Below are positions 6,337-13,838 of a stretch of DNA of 14,248 nt, in pieces; position 1 is the first letter of the stretch; each line of letters starts with the position of its first letter. Source of the DNA: DAOTXK01 sp034435395 (GTDB lineage Bacteria; Chloroflexota; Anaerolineae; Aggregatilineales; Ch27). The DNA is taken from NCBI GenBank assembly GCA_034435395.1, contig DAOTXK010000279.1:1-14248 (forward strand). Direction: 5' to 3'. A program made the translations under genes and the position numbers. The notes under the pieces are model-generated. The model had not been told where the DNA came from and did no database searches. It worked only from the letters and a program-made list of their open reading frames with translations.

Positions 6337-7680
6337 ATGAGGAGAGCAACCTTCGCCATCGTCTGGTCGATAGTGATTTTGGTGACGGCTTTCTTCAGCG
6401 GTCCGGCCCTGGCACAGGGTCCGGTGGAGATAGATGTATATACCGTGTCCTGGTCCGCGCCCAGCCAGGAGATGATGGCCCAGTTGATCGAGATGTTCAA
6501 CGCGGAGCATGAGGGCCAGATTCATGCCAACTACGTCCAGGGCGACTGGGGTGAGGGCGACACGTATATCGCGGCGGGTGTGGCCGGCGGTGGGGGCATC
6601 GCTTGCCTGGTCGAGTGGTGGACGGGCGGCGCGCAGGACTGGTACAACCAGGGCTTTACCATCGACATGGCCCCTTACATGGACGAAGACGACTGGGCTA
6701 CCATGCCCGATTATTTCTGGTCCTCCCGCGTGACGGCTGACGGTGAGGTCTTCTTCAGCGGCACCGTCGGGCCAGGCCCCTCCCTGATCTACTACAATCC
6801 GGCCCTGTTGGAGGCGGCTGGTATCGAGGTCCCAGCGCTGGAAGAGGAACCCTGGACCTGGGAGGAATTCCTGGAGGCGGCCCGCGCGCTCACGGTGGAC
6901 GCCAATGGCCACAATCTGCGCGACAACCCGGACGACTTCGACGCGAACAACGTCGTGCAGTGGGGGTTCCTGCCCCGTTATGACACCGAAAAAGTCTGGG
7001 AAGAGGCGGCAGCGTTTGCCATGCAGGCCAGCGGCCAGCCGATCATCCGCCAGCTCGACGATGGCACCTGGGATGCCGTCATCGATGAGGCAGCGATCGC
7101 CCCCATACAGATTTTCCTGGGCATGATCGGCGAAGGTGTCACCCCGGACCTGGCCCTCGGCCTGACGGGCGACAGCCAGGACGAAGCCTTTGCCCAGAGT
7201 ATGGCGGCCATGGTGCTGCGCGGCTACTTCAACATCGGCGTGTTAAGAAGCCGCTATCCGGACTTTGAGTTTGCCGTGATGCCCACCCCCATGCAGCCCG
7301 GCAGCAAGCTCTACATCGACAATGTTGGCCAGGGCTTCGCCATCCCGGTGACCTGCGAGCATCCGGCGGAAGCGGTGGAGTTTGCCATGTGGTTCCAGCG
7401 TCCTGAGCCACAGGCGTTGTGGGCCAGCGCGGTTTACATGGCGCCGGTCAACCTGGAGGGGCTTAATGACCCGGTGGTCGCCGCGGACCCGGACTGGGAC
7501 GCCATGCGCTACTACCAGTCCGTCTGGGAAGTCGTGGAAGTGCCCTACAACGAAAACCAGCCTGAGTTCATTGAGACGCTGTGGGTGCCGACCATGATGC
7601 GGTACGTCCAGGGGGAGATCGCGTTCCAGGAAGCGGTGGAGACGATCCGGGCCGGCGCTGCCGACATCCTCAACCAGTAG
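6337..7680 (+). CDS. Carbohydrate ABC transporter substrate-binding protein (family 1)
   Basis: A 447-residue extracellular sugar-binding protein of a CUT1-type importer. The N-terminus has a signal peptide: basic MRR, a hydrophobic core at about 5-20, and an ALA-Q signal peptidase I site after residue 26. There is no lipobox cysteine. The mature part shows the usual two-lobe features: NAEHEGQIHANYV (motif following the first helix), an aromatic-rich segment with EWWTGG near 88-93 and PWTWEEFLEAARAL that suits sugar stacking, and a late domain with the VGQGFAIP and FAMWFQRP segments typical of the family. The ATG at 6337 follows AAGGAG with 8-nt spacing. It is followed by an 11-bp hairpin and then two permeases. 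The substrate is unknown; a mono- or oligosaccharide, glycoside or polyol is likely. Confidence 0.92.
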   Translation: MRRATFAIVWSIVILVTAFFSGPALAQGPVEIDVYTVSWSAPSQEMMAQLIEMFNAEHEGQIHANYVQGDWGEGDTYIAAGVAGGGGIACLVEWWTGGAQDWYNQGFTIDMAPYMDEDDWATMPDYFWSSRVTADGEVFFSGTVGPGPSLIYYNPALLEAAGIEVPALEEEPWTWEEFLEAARALTVDANGHNLRDNPDDFDANNVVQWGFLPRYDTEKVWEEAAAFAMQASGQPIIRQLDDGTWDAVIDEAAIAPIQIFLGMIGEGVTPDLALGLTGDSQDEAFAQSMAAMVLRGYFNIGVLRSRYPDFEFAVMPTPMQPGSKLYIDNVGQGFAIPVTCEHPAEAVEFAMWFQRPEPQALWASAVYMAPVNLEGLNDPVVAADPDWDAMRYYQSVWEVVEVPYNENQPEFIETLWVPTMMRYVQGEIAFQEAVETIRAGAADILNQ

Positions 7681-7692
7681 TTCCGGCCTAGC

Positions 7693-7730
7693 CGGGGGAG
7701 GGGTGGGCCGGTGATATCGCCCCTCCCCCG
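7693..7730 (+). repeat. Strong intercistronic hairpin after the binding-protein gene
   Basis: CGGGGGAGGGG at 7693-7703 pairs perfectly with CCCCTCCCCCG at 7720-7730 around a 16-nt loop. It starts 12 bases after the stop of the binding-protein gene. It is followed by AAGCAGG rather than a T-tract, so it is not a standard terminator. In ABC sugar operons such hairpins protect the upstream mRNA and raise binding-protein levels over permeases, which is the most likely role here. Confidence 0.65.
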
Positions 7731-7762
7731 AAGCAGGCGCGCCTGATCCAGGAGCACAGGCC

Positions 7763-8719
7763 ATGCCGACAGCGACAACGCCGCCGCGCGTCAGCCTTCC
7801 CACCAGATACCGGTCACGCGACTGGTCGTGGCTCCGCCAGGGGGCCATGCCCTACGTCTTCCTCACACCGACGTTGATCGCCCTGGGTTTGTTCTCGGTT
7901 TACCCCTTTATCAGCGGCATTCTTTTCGCCTTCCAGGACGTGGAATGGGTGGGAGGCACCGCCAACTGGGTGGGCACGGAGAACTTCAACCGCATCCTCC
8001 AGGGCACCACCGGGCCGGCCCAGTTCTTCCGCCAGGCCCTGGGCCAGACGGTTGTCTGGACGGTGAGCGTGGTGGCCGGGCAGCTGGTCCTGGGCTACGC
8101 CACGGCGCTGCTCCTCAATCAACCCGTGCCGGGGCGGGGGATTTTCCGCACGCTGATCCTGCTGCCCTGGGCGCTGCCCAGCGTGGTCGTCGCGCTGACC
8201 TGGCAGTGGCTCTACGATCCCTTTTTCGGCCTGATCAATTTTTACCTCAAACAACTGGGGCTGATCCGGGGGCCGACGGTGTGGGTCGGGCAGCCGAATT
8301 CCCCCATCTGGCCGATCGTCATCGTGGCGATCTGGCGCGGCCTGCCCTTCATGGCCCTGATGCTGCTCTCCGGCCTGCAGGCCATCCCGGAAGAGTTGTA
8401 TGACGCGGCCAAAGTGGACGGCGCGAACCTGGTGCAACGGTTTCGGTACATCACCCTCCCCCAGATGCGGACCGTGACGGTGGTGGTGGTTATGCTGACC
8501 ACCATGTGGTGGTGGAATTCCTTTGACTTGCAGCGCATCATGAGTCCGGTAGGCAACATCGGCAACAACACCATGACCCTGCCGGTGCTGGCCTGGTATG
8601 AGGCGTTTAGCTGGCACCACCTGGGCCGGGGAGCGGCCATCTCGGTCGTCTCGCTGGCGGTGATGCTGGCGATCATGATCTGGAACGTGCGGCGCGAGAT
8701 GCGCGCGGTGACCGAGTAG
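7763..8719 (+). CDS. Carbohydrate ABC transporter permease, MalF/UgpA type
   Basis: A 318-residue inner-membrane subunit of the importer. Hydrophobic segments, consistent with six membrane spans, occur at about 30-58, 95-118, 128-150, 182-204, 236-256 and 285-307. The cytoplasmic EAA loop that docks the ATPase is clear at 210-239, with EELYDAAKVDGA and RYITLPQM. The sequence MPYVFLTPTLIALGLFSVYPFI is typical of the first span of MalF/UgpA/LacF-type subunits. The ATG at 7763 follows GGAG with 9-nt spacing. It lies 82 bp after the binding-protein gene and 12 bp before the second permease, so the three are co-transcribed. No ATP-binding subunit is encoded in the window, so the importer probably borrows a shared MsmX/UgpC-type ATPase. 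Confidence 0.93.
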   Translation: MPTATTPPRVSLPTRYRSRDWSWLRQGAMPYVFLTPTLIALGLFSVYPFISGILFAFQDVEWVGGTANWVGTENFNRILQGTTGPAQFFRQALGQTVVWTVSVVAGQLVLGYATALLLNQPVPGRGIFRTLILLPWALPSVVVALTWQWLYDPFFGLINFYLKQLGLIRGPTVWVGQPNSPIWPIVIVAIWRGLPFMALMLLSGLQAIPEELYDAAKVDGANLVQRFRYITLPQMRTVTVVVVMLTTMWWWNSFDLQRIMSPVGNIGNNTMTLPVLAWYEAFSWHHLGRGAAISVVSLAVMLAIMIWNVRREMRAVTE

Positions 8720-8776
8720 GCGGGGCGGGACATGACTTTATCCCACGCGAACCTCTTCCAGGCAGGGCGGGACATG
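8718..8776 (+). repeat. Duplicated start context of the second permease
   Basis: AGGCGGGGCGGGACATG at 8718-8734 and AGGCAGGGCGGGACATG at 8760-8776 differ at a single base and lie exactly 42 bp apart, so both ATGs are in the same frame. Either copy could serve as ribosome site and start. It may come from a local 42-bp duplication, although the sequence between the copies no longer shows this. Confidence 0.6.
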
Positions 8777-9622
8777 CTTCACCATCGACGCCTGCGCCAG
8801 GCGCTGCGCCTGGGAATCACCTACGTCTTGCTGGGCATCATCGTCCTGTTTTGCGTGTTCCCCGTCCTGTGGATCGTCAAAACCTCGTTTGAATCCCCTC
8901 AGTTCATCCGCAATCCCCAGATTCAGTGGGTGCCCCTGCAATTTACGCTGGACAACTATGACGAGGTGCTGACCAATCCCCGCGCCATGATCGGCCGCTC
9001 GTTCGTCAACAGCGTGCTGGTGGCCACCACCGCCACGGTTTTTGCCGTCGCCATGACCACCCTGGCCGGGTATGCCATGTCGCGTTACCGGTTTCGGGGT
9101 AAATTCCTGTTCAGCATGTACCTGATTCTGATCAACATGATCCCGGAGACGCTGATCCTGGTGTCCATGTTCATCTTGCTGATCCGCGTCCGGCTGGTCA
9201 ATTCGTACTGGGGACTGATCGCGTTTTATGCGGCGGGCGGCATCCCGCTCGCCACCTGGATGCTGAAAGGCTACTTCGACAGCATCCCCATCGACCTGGA
9301 AGAACAGGCCATGATCGACGGGGCCAGCCGCGTGGGGGCCATCCGCCACATCATCCTGCCGCTGGCGCTGCCCGGCATCGCCGCCGTCGGACTGTTCATC
9401 TTCATGGGCAACTGGAACGAATTTATGGCCGCGCTGACCATCCTGCAGAACCCGGAACTGCGCACGTTGCCGGTGCAGATCGTCAACTTCATGGGCTTTC
9501 AGCGGGTCGAGTGGGGGCCGGTGATGGCCTACAGCGTGATCGTCGGCCTGCCGGTCGCTTTTGTGTTTATGTTCGTCCAGACGCGCATCGTCGGCGGCCT
9601 GACGGCGGGCTTCACCAAATAG
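8732..9622 (+). CDS. Carbohydrate ABC transporter permease, MalG/UgpE type
   Basis: A 296-residue inner-membrane subunit that should form a heterodimer with the preceding permease. Spans lie at about 28-51, 92-116, 126-150, 157-178, 210-226 and 262-284. The EAA loop at 190-214 reads EEQAMIDGASRVGAIRHIILP, normal for MalG-type subunits. Two possible starts exist. The ATG at 8732 gives 296 residues. An in-frame ATG at 8774 would remove 14 residues, none of them in a membrane span. Both are preceded by almost the same 13-14 bases (see the repeat entry), so the true start is uncertain. The gene follows the first permease by 12 bp and precedes the Gfo/Idh gene by 57 bp. Confidence 0.92.
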   Translation: MTLSHANLFQAGRDMLHHRRLRQALRLGITYVLLGIIVLFCVFPVLWIVKTSFESPQFIRNPQIQWVPLQFTLDNYDEVLTNPRAMIGRSFVNSVLVATTATVFAVAMTTLAGYAMSRYRFRGKFLFSMYLILINMIPETLILVSMFILLIRVRLVNSYWGLIAFYAAGGIPLATWMLKGYFDSIPIDLEEQAMIDGASRVGAIRHIILPLALPGIAAVGLFIFMGNWNEFMAALTILQNPELRTLPVQIVNFMGFQRVEWGPVMAYSVIVGLPVAFVFMFVQTRIVGGLTAGFTK

Positions 9623-9679
9623 GGCCTGTCCGCTCAGCGCCGCCGCGTGTGGCGACATCCATTGCCAGGAGGGTGTGTC

Positions 9680-10723
9680 ATGGCCAAGCTGCGGGCGGTG
9701 CTGTTCGGCACTGGCAACTGGGCCGGGGTTCATGCGGCCGCTTATGCCGACTGTACGGAGGTGGAACTCGTCGGGGTGTGCGGCCACCGCGACGCCGAAC
9801 GACTGAACGCGCTGGCTGACCGGTACGGCATCGCCGAGCGGTCACTCAATCTGGAAGCGCTGCTCCACCAGACCCAGCCGGACATCCTGGACATTGCCGC
9901 GCATCCCTCGTTCCGGCTGGAGGGGGTCCGGCTGGGGGTCGGGCTGCCCGGCCTCCGGCTGATCAACCTGGAAAAACCAATCGCCCTCACGCCGGGCGAC
10001 GCCTACGCGATCGAGCGCCTGTGCCAGGAGAACCACAAACTGTTGACCATCAACCACCAGAAGAAGTTCCTCCCGGCCTGGCGCAAGACCCACGAGGCCA
10101 TCGCCGCCGGGGCCATCGGCACGCTCGAATTCATGCGGGCCACCTGCCAGGGCAACCTGATGGTGCAGGGCAAGCACCTGACCGACATGGCCCTGCACTT
10201 CAACGATTACTGCCCGGCCAGCTGGGTCATGGCTCAGGTCGACGGTCTGGAAGGGCTGGACGATCCGCGCACGCCCGCGCCAGCAGCGGCGGCGGCGATG
10301 GTCTGCTTCCAGAACGGCGTCCGCGCGGCGATGACGTTCGGGGCGGTGGGGCACCCCCTCCCCGGCGAGACCAACCAATGGTACCAGTTTGGGATGGAGG
10401 TGTATGGCACCCACGGCCACATCAAAGTGACCCTCAACCAGACGTGGCAGCTCACCACCTACGCCGACGGCAGGACCGTCACCGGGGAGTCGAGCTGGGA
10501 CAGGGACTATATCCACGCCCAGACCGCCCACCTTGACGCGGCGGCGCGGTACGCACGGGACCCGTCAGTGGGCCATGTCTCCGACCGGGAGAAGTCGTCG
10601 CTCTCCTACCAGGTCATCATGGCTATCTACGCCTCTGGCTGCGACGGCGGCCTGGTCGAGCTGCCGCGCCGCTTCGACGACGATCTGATCAGCCGCCTGC
10701 GAGCGCGAGGCCATACCAGCTAG
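9680..10723 (+). CDS. Gfo/Idh/MocA family oxidoreductase
   Basis: A 347-residue NAD(P)-dependent oxidoreductase of the glucose-fructose oxidoreductase / inositol dehydrogenase family. It has an N-terminal Rossmann fold with FGTGNWAGVHAAAY at 9-22, the conserved catalytic-lysine motif EKP at 98-100 (Lys99), NHQKKF at 125-130, and the active-site helix GKHLTDMALHF at 164-174 (His166, Asp169, His173 as candidate catalytic residues). The frame is open from a GTG at 9647, but the ATG at 9680 is the true start. It has AGGAGGG at 9667-9673 with 6-nt spacing, and the Rossmann strand begins immediately after it. The gene lies 13 bp before the zinc dehydrogenase, so the pair is likely translated together. 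It probably oxidises or reduces a ring hydroxyl of the imported sugar or cyclitol; the exact substrate is unknown. Confidence 0.9.
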   Translation: MAKLRAVLFGTGNWAGVHAAAYADCTEVELVGVCGHRDAERLNALADRYGIAERSLNLEALLHQTQPDILDIAAHPSFRLEGVRLGVGLPGLRLINLEKPIALTPGDAYAIERLCQENHKLLTINHQKKFLPAWRKTHEAIAAGAIGTLEFMRATCQGNLMVQGKHLTDMALHFNDYCPASWVMAQVDGLEGLDDPRTPAPAAAAAMVCFQNGVRAAMTFGAVGHPLPGETNQWYQFGMEVYGTHGHIKVTLNQTWQLTTYADGRTVTGESSWDRDYIHAQTAHLDAAARYARDPSVGHVSDREKSSLSYQVIMAIYASGCDGGLVELPRRFDDDLISRLRARGHTS

Positions 10724-10736
10724 GAGTATCACTGTC

Positions 10737-11750
10737 ATGAAAAAAGCGGTTCTGCTCGGCGAACGGCAGGCCGGGATCGTGGACGTGCCCGGCCCGTGCC
10801 CCAAAGAGGATTGGGTGGTGGTTAAGGTCCACGCCGCGCCGATGTGCACCGAGTACAAACGATTCTTGAGCGGCCAGCCGTCGGATTACCTCGGCCACGA
10901 GGCCGCCGGGGAAGTGGTTGAGGTGGCCCAGCCGGGACGGGTGCGGGTCGGGGATCGGGTGGTGGTGATGCCGTCGTATCCGTGCGGCGGGTGTGAGCTG
11001 TGCGTGGCCGGTGACTACATCCACTGCCAGCACAGCACCGATGTCGCCGCCTTCACCGGGTCGCGGGAAGGCAGCGCCACCATGGCCCAGTACCTGCTCA
11101 AGCCGGACTGGCTCCTGCCCCCCATCCCCGACGGCGTCTCCTACGAGCACGCCTCGCTGGCCTGCTGCGCCCTGGGGCCGACGTTTGGGGCCTTCGACGC
11201 CATGGGGCTGAGCGCCTTTGACACCGTGCTGATCACCGGCGCGGGTCCGGTCGGGCTGGGCGGGGTGGTTAATGCGCGCTTCCGAGGGGCGCGGGTCATC
11301 GTCGCCGAGCCTGCGCCGTGGCGGGCCGAGCGCGCCCGGCAGATGGGCGCGACCGTGATCGATCCCCGGCAGGCTGACGCCCTGGAACAGATCACCCAGC
11401 TGACTGATGGCCGGGGCGTGGACAGCGCCGTCGATTGCTCCGGCGACGGCACGGCGCAGCGGCTGTGCATCGACGCCACGCGGCGCAAGGGGAAGGTCGC
11501 CTTCGTGGGCGAAAGTTATGAGCCGCTGCCGATCACCGTCAGTCCGGATATGATTCGTAAGGGCCTGACGCTGATCGGATCGTGGCACTACAACCTGAAG
11601 CTGTTCCCCCAGGTGATGCAGGTCATCCAACGCTCGCCGCTGATCGACCAGCTGATCAGCCACGTGTTCCCGCTGAGCCGGATTCAGGAAGCCTTCGAGG
11701 TGTCGGCGGCGGGCGAGACGGCCAAGGTCATCCTCAAGCCCTGGGCGTGA
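10737..11750 (+). CDS. Zinc-dependent dehydrogenase, MDR family, PMCTEY variant
   Basis: A 337-residue medium-chain dehydrogenase. The catalytic zinc motif reads PMCTEYKRF at 35-43, with Cys37 in place of the common GICGSD context, followed by His54-Glu55 (GHEAAGE). The structural zinc cysteines are Cys83, Cys86, Cys89 and Cys97. The Rossmann domain has LITGAGPVGLGG with Gly167, Gly169 and Gly172, and Glu190 after the second strand suggests NAD. The unusual MCTEY context marks a distinct subgroup whose substrate I do not know. The ATG follows AGGAG by 11 nt. The gene is last in the plus-strand operon, and its 3' end overlaps the convergent Gfo/Idh gene by 17 bp, leaving no room for a terminator between them. 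Confidence 0.9.
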   Translation: MKKAVLLGERQAGIVDVPGPCPKEDWVVVKVHAAPMCTEYKRFLSGQPSDYLGHEAAGEVVEVAQPGRVRVGDRVVVMPSYPCGGCELCVAGDYIHCQHSTDVAAFTGSREGSATMAQYLLKPDWLLPPIPDGVSYEHASLACCALGPTFGAFDAMGLSAFDTVLITGAGPVGLGGVVNARFRGARVIVAEPAPWRAERARQMGATVIDPRQADALEQITQLTDGRGVDSAVDCSGDGTAQRLCIDATRRKGKVAFVGESYEPLPITVSPDMIRKGLTLIGSWHYNLKLFPQVMQVIQRSPLIDQLISHVFPLSRIQEAFEVSAAGETAKVILKPWA

Positions 11751-12747
11751 TCGGCACTTCCGCCCGTCGCTCCGCCGAGGCCGCTGCTGCCAGCGCCAGT
11801 GCCAGGGTCAGCGCCCCTTCGCGCAGAGGCACGCGCGCCGGACGGTTTTCCGTCACGGCGGCGATAAAGTCCGCCGCGGCCGCCCGCCAGTGGTTACGAT
11901 CCTCGCCGATCGCCTCCAGGCGCGGCGGGTCTTCAGCCGTGTAGGCGACTCTCGCATGGTTGGCATCGGCAAAATCAACGGTGAGGCGGCGCGTGACCAG
12001 GTGGCACTGGTCGATCCACTGGCCGGGGATCGCGCCGTTGGTCGCGGCAATGACGCCGAGCGCCCCATTGGCAAAGTCGATGACGGTGCCGCTCACATCT
12101 TCGACCGTGTAATCGGGCACATCCCGGTGGAAGAGGTTGGCCTGGCGGCTGTAGACCGCCACCGGCTGGCCGAGGAAGCAGCGCAGCAGATCGATCAGAT
12201 GGATGACCTGTTCGACCAGCTGGCCGCCGCTCCGATCTTTCCGCCGCCACCAGGGCGCGTGCAGACTGTTGCAGAAGTAGCGCGCCAGCATCAGGCCGGG
12301 CGCACCCGCCGCCCCTGACTCGATCTGCTCCATCACCCAGGCCACCGCCGCGCCGAAGCGAAACTGGAAATCCACCTGGGTGACGATGCCGGCGCGCTCG
12401 GCGGCCTCGACCATCCGCCAGGCGGTGTCCATGTCCAGGGCGATAGGCTTCTCGATGAAGACGTGCACCCCTCGCCGGGCGGCCTGCTCCACTTCGTCGC
12501 CATGCGCGTAAGGCGGCAGGGCGATATAAACGGCGTCCGGCTGGGCCTCGTCGAGCATGCGGCGATAATCCGTATAGACAGCGGCTTTTCCTGCGGTAAC
12601 CTCCTGCGAGAAGAGCTGCGCCTGACCGGCCTCGGTGTCGCAGCAGGCCACCAGCCGGACCGGCGGCAGCGCCGCCAGATTAGGCCCCTGCCGCCGGCGC
12701 GCAAAGCCCCCGCAGCCCAACACGGCAACCTTCACTTCACCCGCCAT
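11734..12747 (-). CDS. Gfo/Idh/MocA family oxidoreductase
   Basis: A 337-residue NAD(P)-dependent oxidoreductase, distinct in sequence from the one at 9680-10723. The Rossmann motif is VLGCGGFARRR at 9-19, the catalytic EKP is at 99-101 (Lys100), VDFQFRFG lies at 125-132, and the active-site helix QLVEQVIHLIDLLR at 176-189 offers His183 and Asp186. A WWRRKDRSGGQLVEQ stretch before the helix is typical of the sugar-oxidising branch. I take the ATG at 12745-12747, which has GGGAGGGAG with about 7-nt spacing; a TTG directly before it is less likely. It is the last gene of the minus-strand importer operon, 49 bp after the third URO-D gene. Its final 17 bp overlap the convergent zinc dehydrogenase. 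Confidence 0.9.
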   Translation of the reverse strand: MAGEVKVAVLGCGGFARRRQGPNLAALPPVRLVACCDTEAGQAQLFSQEVTAGKAAVYTDYRRMLDEAQPDAVYIALPPYAHGDEVEQAARRGVHVFIEKPIALDMDTAWRMVEAAERAGIVTQVDFQFRFGAAVAWVMEQIESGAAGAPGLMLARYFCNSLHAPWWRRKDRSGGQLVEQVIHLIDLLRCFLGQPVAVYSRQANLFHRDVPDYTVEDVSGTVIDFANGALGVIAATNGAIPGQWIDQCHLVTRRLTVDFADANHARVAYTAEDPPRLEAIGEDRNHWRAAAADFIAAVTENRPARVPLREGALTLALALAAAASAERRAEVPITPRA

Positions 12748-12796
12748 CAACCAGCTCCCTCCCTTTCGGCATTATTTCCACGAATGGCCGCCCGGC

Positions 12797-13777
12797 TCAG
12801 ACCCGTCCCTGGTCGGTCACCGGCAGGCGCAACGGATAAGCGCCAAACTGCTCGACAGTTTCCGCCAGCGCGGCGATATTCTCCGGCGGGTAAGGCATGG
12901 TCTGGTCCTGGCCGCAGACGTAACCGCCGCCCGGCCCCAGGGCGGCCATCGCCCGGAGCGTTTCGCGGCGCACGTCAGCGGGCGTGCCGTCCATCAGCAC
13001 CCTGGAACTGACGCCGCCCCAGAAAGACAGCCTGTCGCCCCACTGCGCCTTGAGCGCGGCGGCGTCGTTGCAACTGGCCTGCACCGGATGCAACACATCC
13101 AAGCCGATCTCCACCAGATCGCCCACAATCGCCCCCACCGCCCCACAGGAATGTAACCCCACCAGCCGCCCGGCGTCTTTCCACACGCCAAAAATTTCGG
13201 CCAGCGCCGGCTTAAACAACCGGCGCCAGACGTCTGGACTCATCATCAGGGCCCGCTCCGAGCCATAGTCGTCGGTCTGCCAGCACATCTCCAACCCGGC
13301 ACGCACCAGCCGCCGGGACATGCGGACGGTGTAGTCGGTCACCATTTCGACGACCAGCTTGACCTTATCGAAGTCGGTCAGGAGCGCGACGAAAAAGTCC
13401 TCCATGCCGACCAACGCCCAGGCGCGATCGAAAGGACCCAGCGGCAGGTGGCCAAGATGCAGCCTGCCGGGGTCCTGCAAGCCCTCCCGGATGCGCGTGA
13501 ACCCGGCCTGGTTGGGGTCCGGCGGCTGGTAGGTCGAGAGCCTGGACAGGTCGGCCAGAGGATGCATAACCGGGAACGGCGTGGCTCCCCAGTCGTCGAC
13601 GGTCTCCCGTTGCCAGCCCACCCCCCAGTTATCCACCCAGCTCAGGCGACCGTCGGCCCAGTCCTGGGGAAAAGCGCCGTCATAGGCCAGGCGGTTCCAG
13701 GTCGGCTCGTACTGGTGCGGGAGGTAAGCTGGCGCGTCACGCCTGATGGCGCGCAGCAGGTTCTCTTTGGGGTCCAT
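12797..13777 (-). CDS. URO-D-fold protein with intact His-x-Cys...Cys pattern
   Basis: A 326-residue uroporphyrinogen-decarboxylase-fold protein. Visible features are WQTDDYG at 166-172, GLHSCGAVG at 207-215 (His209, Cys211), FWGGVSSR at 252-259, and the final loop GPGGGYVCGQDQTM with Cys288, followed by PYPPENIAALAE. His209, Cys211 and Cys288 match in order and approximate spacing the His-x-Cys...Cys zinc site of MtaA/MtbA/CmuA-type methyltransferases, so a zinc-activated methyl transfer is a better guess than decarboxylation. No corrinoid protein is nearby, so this stays inference. The ATG at 13775-13777 has a GA-rich but poorly spaced ribosome site. The gene lies 61 bp after the permease and 49 bp before the Gfo/Idh gene, within one transport operon. 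Confidence 0.87.
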   Translation of the reverse strand: MDPKENLLRAIRRDAPAYLPHQYEPTWNRLAYDGAFPQDWADGRLSWVDNWGVGWQRETVDDWGATPFPVMHPLADLSRLSTYQPPDPNQAGFTRIREGLQDPGRLHLGHLPLGPFDRAWALVGMEDFFVALLTDFDKVKLVVEMVTDYTVRMSRRLVRAGLEMCWQTDDYGSERALMMSPDVWRRLFKPALAEIFGVWKDAGRLVGLHSCGAVGAIVGDLVEIGLDVLHPVQASCNDAAALKAQWGDRLSFWGGVSSRVLMDGTPADVRRETLRAMAALGPGGGYVCGQDQTMPYPPENIAALAETVEQFGAYPLRLPVTDQGRV

Positions 13778-13838
13778 GAGGCTCGTCTCTCTCCCCAGCT
13801 GGTGCGATCAAACCGCTGGCGGGAACCCTGGCGATGGC

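Noticed and set aside
8738..9787. Long minus-strand open frame of 349 codons opposite the second permease.
   Set aside because: Its product is rich in His, Asp, Gln and Arg with no family resemblance, and it mirrors the codon pattern of a clear permease gene. Long antisense frames at 1365-2357, 2637-3503 and 5728-6912 were rejected for the same reason.
60..13777. Haem biosynthesis function for the three URO-D-fold genes.
   Set aside because: No other haem genes are nearby, the three proteins are mutually divergent, and two have the HxC motif of the methyltransferase side of the superfamily.
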